This document shows, piece by piece, positions 59,958-64,000 of a stretch of DNA of 64,000 nt. The position numbers and the translations under genes are program-made. Below the pieces are notes generated by a model. The model was given only the letters and a program-made list of their open reading frames with translations, was not told the DNA's origin and ran no database searches. The stretch spans positions 41,317,610 to 41,381,609 of the forward strand of contig OX578279.1 in the NCBI GenBank assembly GCA_951217055.1, given 5' to 3'. Source of the DNA: Gerris lacustris. Taxonomy: Eukaryota > Arthropoda > Insecta > Hemiptera > Gerridae. Numbering within the stretch: position 1 is the stretch's first letter; each line of letters opens with the position of its first letter.

Positions 59958-60246
59958 CATATAATAACGTTAAGCTGAAATATTTGCAGTCTGGTGTAAA
60001 AAGTAGATGAGATAAAGGAAATGAAAAGTTATTTGACCATAGTAACACCGAGACCATGTTTCTTAGAAAATTTATTTTTAGAAGAGACACAAAAACTGAT
60101 TTTCTCGTTTCCTTGAATTTGTTAAATAAAATATTATTTCCTAGATACCCTAATGTTTGATTTATAATTTTTTAAAAAATAAGTATGCTAAAATACCGAC
60201 CATTCGAGCTTTCACACCTCAAATCTCCCAGGATAAGAGTTAACAC

Positions 60247-60300
60247 CAGGGGTTGGCAACCCGGTGCCACTGGTGGACTTTTAATGCACCTTCACTCAAA
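60247..60300. repeat. Lone hAT-like terminal repeat
   Basis: CAGGGGTTGGCAACCCGGTG is the kind of tip seen on hAT MITEs. The other end was not found, so the element is partial or its partner has diverged. Confidence 0.4.
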
Positions 60301-63300
60301 TCACAAAAATGTTTACTATAATATCTCAAAAATGCCAAATTTCAAGATTCGAGGTCTCACTGTGATATCATATGATTTGAAGAATAACATATGACACTCG
60401 ACTTTTAAGCATGCATCCTAAAAATAAATGAGAAATATTCTCTATAATTACCACTTTTTTACGACAGAAATTTATTTTCAGTGTATAATTTTTATGCCAA
60501 ACCCTAAAGGTAAGATTTAGCATAACACACTAAAAACCTCTATTCATATTGAATGAACTGCTCCTGAAGATGTATATTATGTTTTACCACTTTATATTCC
60601 ACACTCTTAGTCTCTAATACTAATAGGTCTTTAGGTAAGTATAAAACAAATAAATGTCTAAATATTGATTGTAATGATATTAGGCTGTTAAGTAAGATTT
60701 TGTTATTATATTGTCGGAAGTAATCATATTAATACTGTGGGTAAATTTGAATTTACGAAATAGAACTGTAGGTTCTGCTTATGCTTATTAAAATTTGTTC
60801 ATATTAGATAGTTTTATCATAAATATATTTTTATTAGTACCTTCCTTTTAGATCTGTGCTTACATATCAAATAATTGTTTTACTGATGTCAAACTGCATA
60901 CAAATTATATACCTAAACTAATGAATCCTTTTCTTTTGTCAGAGAATTTTATTTTTTTATTAACTATATCTTTTTCATCTTTTTAAACCTTTCCAAATAA
61001 TTTTAATATTCCCAGCAGCTATATAATATAAAAATATTTTTTTTTTAATGCTGGGGAGTTAAAAACCCAAAGATATAGACCACTTAGGTGGGTCCATTGA
61101 GCAAACCTTGGTTAGATAAAGAATTCTCTCTCAAATCCTTCTACACTCTGAGCAGAATGACAGACTCACAAAAAGTCAGCATGCAGTCTGTTCAGAGACT
61201 TAAGTCCCTTAAACTCTTCTAAGGGAATTGTTGGCATTCCAAAATTAAGCATATAATAAAGAGATAATATGCCAAATTTTAATTTCAGTAAAAAATCATT
61301 TGTATGGTTCTCTAAAGTTTGCTTCAAACGGAAATCAAATATAAAAAAATAATAATGAGGAACTCACATCTCCTAAGTTTATGTTTCATTCGTATTATCT
61401 TTAAATAAATGGGAAAGAGAACAATATAATAAAACTAGAAATAGAATGCAATAAATTTAACAATAATATTAAACTATGAGGAGAGAAGGAAAATTTCTAA
61501 ATAAATCTTTGGTCATAAATCTTTACATAGACAAAAAAAAATCTATCCTTACTAGTCACACAAAATTTTCTCACATACATAATTACCTTGTCTAGTGTTT
61601 TCAATTTTTTTTTTTAATTCTACAAAAATTCATTGTAAAAATAATCCTAATCAGTAGGGAATCAACCCAATTCAATTTTTAAGAAAAATTGACTAAAACA
61701 ACTCAGACAAACTTTCTTACAAGACATATTCATCATAATCCTGTATCCTTGAGTTGAGCACTGCTATTTCTTAAGAATATTTTTTCTAGTAGAGAGGACT
61801 TATATGGTTTGGTATTAAGATTTTTTTATACTTTTTTTAAGCAAAAAAGTTCTTTTGGACTCAAGGGATCTTTCAAAAAGTAAATATACCAAAACTTCAC
61901 AATTTAATTTTTGCATCATCAAAAATTCAGTGCACTTTGGGTAATTGAAAAAGTAAATAATACAGTTTTTTGAGCACAGTAGCCGCTAACGTACTATAAC
62001 TTCCCTCATCTTTAAAAAATGATTGTTTAATCATTTTCCCTAAACAATTTTCACCATTTTTTAGATGACATAAAATGTAATTAAAAATTCTTAAATGAGT
62101 GCAAATAAATTTTGACACTATAAATATACATCTACCAAACAGAGAATTTCTCTTATCATGTTCCAGGAAATTTCTCACAGTTTAGCTCTAAGTATTAAAT
62201 AATTTGGTTCCTTTATTTCCTTAGTAGAGAAAAAAAATATTACAAGAAACTTTTCCACACAAACAAACTCAAATTGATTCATATGCAAGTGATGGTGTAG
62301 TGCTTACATCAAAGAATTTAAAAATGCAGAAGTTTGCTCAAACTTCTGCTTCAAGCTTTTCAATTTTTAATAATGTCAACTCTCTAAATTCACCCTTACT
62401 TCAAAAAGTTTATACATTTTGTTACTGTAATAAATAAATAATAAGTAAGCTACCAAAATGATAATAATGTATATTATATATATACAATTAAATTAATAAT
62501 AAAGTTCTTTTTCAGAACCACTGAAAAAAATTAAAGTTCCATGCAAGTTCCTCATTATTACTTACCAATAAGATAAACCTTCACAAGTAATAAAAACCAA
62601 CAATTTTTTTTATCATATGTTACAAATTTTAAAAATTTGGTTAAATGAAAAAAAAAAGCAAGGGTGGATTAGTCAAAAGCATATTTGTTAGTATTCCAAG
62701 GCAAACAAATCATACCAAAAGGCAAATGGGGAAATAAAAAAAAAGTTGATAAAAGGAACATAACTTAAAGCAATGGATATCAAAAATGCTAACCCAAAAA
62801 AGCAATTTGGTTATTTTGTTAAAATTCAACAACTTTATTGATAACATGTCAAATGAAATCACAATAATGCATCAATAAACAACAATTCTTCATTGAACAG
62901 GGAAAAAAAATTACATCAATTTATACAAAGGCATACCATACACTGTATATTCTACGTATTGTATTGAACATTTTAGGTTCTACATTGTAGAATATTATAT
63001 AGTACCAGCAATGTTAAACAACACTTTCGTATAATCATAAAGTAAGATCCCTAATATTAACATTAAAATTATAAGAATATTGAAAGAATTTTACTTTTTA
63101 AATCTTTCAAAAAAGAGGAAAAGATGAAGGGACTTCAATTTTACAACAAAAATTAGGCCTGCCAATAACTTTAAACAAACTTGCACAATGCATTAAATTG
63201 TCCGTAATTTTTATGTATTCGTGTTCTTTAGCTATGGGTTTTTAAAAAGGAGTGCAAAATCTTAGAAATGTATATGAGATTTTTAAACAGCATTAAATTA

Positions 63301-63338
63301 AAATGTACAACACTTATTTTTAGAAGTCCAGATTATAT

Positions 63339-63348
<10 letters not shown>
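60301..63348. other. Non-coding AT-rich stretch
   Basis: No gene or clear element was recognised. The minus-strand frame 61927-62178 (83 codons) has no domain and no support. Confidence 0.5.

Positions 63349-63419
<71 letters not shown>
63349..63419. repeat. AT dinucleotide microsatellite
   Basis: About 70 bp of uninterrupted AT repeat. Confidence 0.95.
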
Positions 63420-63423
<4 letters not shown>

Positions 63424-63539
63424 TGAGTAATTGTAGGCCTGGATTTGAAATATTGTATCTAATTACTGAGCTTAATAATAATAATAAAAGTTATTAGATT
63501 GTCCCGTGACTGGGAAAATTACAATACACTTATAATTAA

Positions 63540-64000
63540 AGCCGGGTTTACACGATCCAAGTAAACTTGGACCAAGACAGTCTTGATTTTACTTTGACGC
63601 TACTCGGATCGTGTAAACAGTGTATCAAAGTCAACTTGGACATCCAAGTTGAGTTGGAAGGGTTCCATCCAAGTACACTTTGATAAAAACAAAAATGGCG
63701 CCCATCAGACAAATTATGAGATCGAGCAGTCAAAAAATGACAGATGTGAGGTTGAGCTGGGCTTTGTTAACCAGAAGGTGATATATCACCACTGTTTTAA
63801 AACTTAATAAGTACAATTTAACTGGAAAGTTCTAGAGGGAAAAACATTTCACACAATCTATCTTAACCTCTACTTTATAGTGTATCAAAGTTCCACTACT
63901 TGGACCAATTATACTTTGATCGTGTAAACCTTACTTCAAAGTTCCACAAAAACACTTTGACCAAGTTGATTTGATCAAAGTGACTTGGGCCAAGTATACT
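63540..64000. mobile_element. TTAA-flanked element, left end, cut by the window edge
   Basis: TTAA (63536-63539) is followed by AGCCGGGTTTACACGATCC, a tip similar in style to the piggyBac-like MITE at 34626. The next 460 bp are crowded with CCAAGT/ACTTGG and CAAAGT/ACTTTG words in both orientations. The minus-strand frame at 63548 is made from them. The right end lies outside the window. Confidence 0.6.

Overview
The window is AT-rich eukaryotic DNA with spliced genes, long introns and many interspersed repeats. I read it as an arthropod, most likely an insect outside the Drosophila lineage (inference). The grounds are a clear ataxin-3 gene, RTE-type and RNase H-bearing non-LTR retrotransposon remains, tRNA-derived SINEs, and many small DNA transposons with TTAA, TA or 8-bp target duplications. 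No bacterial gene, CRISPR array or true tRNA/rRNA gene was seen.

The core is a head-to-head gene pair. On the minus strand, an eight-exon gene (start 19063, stop 9506; 401 codons plus stop) encodes a protein I do not recognise. On the plus strand, a seven-exon gene (start 19628, stop 26886; 346 codons plus stop) encodes ataxin-3, a Josephin deubiquitinase with three ubiquitin-interacting motifs and a basic VCP-binding motif but no polyglutamine tract. The start codons are 564 bp apart, so the space between probably holds a shared bidirectional promoter. All exon joins keep frame and use GT/AG sites.

The 6.7-kb first intron of the minus gene is loaded with transposons: a degenerate RTE-type LINE (13141-15841 plus 3' tail), a 1.1-kb fold-back element and a smaller inverted-repeat element. 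Ataxin-3 introns carry another inverted-repeat element and several hairpins.

From 27.4 kb to the end there is no complete gene. Two short minus-strand segments (49715-49768 and 41485-41576) have splice sites and matching phase and may be the last exons of a gene whose start lies beyond the window. The rest is a graveyard of mobile elements, several nested: a TTAA-flanked MITE inside a pogo-like element (32959-34188), one inverted-repeat element inside another (37159-38372), and a 153-bp hAT-like MITE inside a tRNA-derived SINE (about 42612-42871). Three elements have perfect or near-perfect target duplications that fix their ends: SINE 44116-44406 (14 bp), hAT MITE 59057-59957 (8 bp) and hAT MITE 42650-42802 (8 bp).

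The points most worth a second look are the in-frame proline-rich continuation after the UGA stop of the minus-strand gene, the bidirectional promoter, the AP-1-like sites in a TTAA MITE, the short subterminal repeats in two TTAA elements, and a possible tyrosine-recombinase fragment at 46.9 kb.
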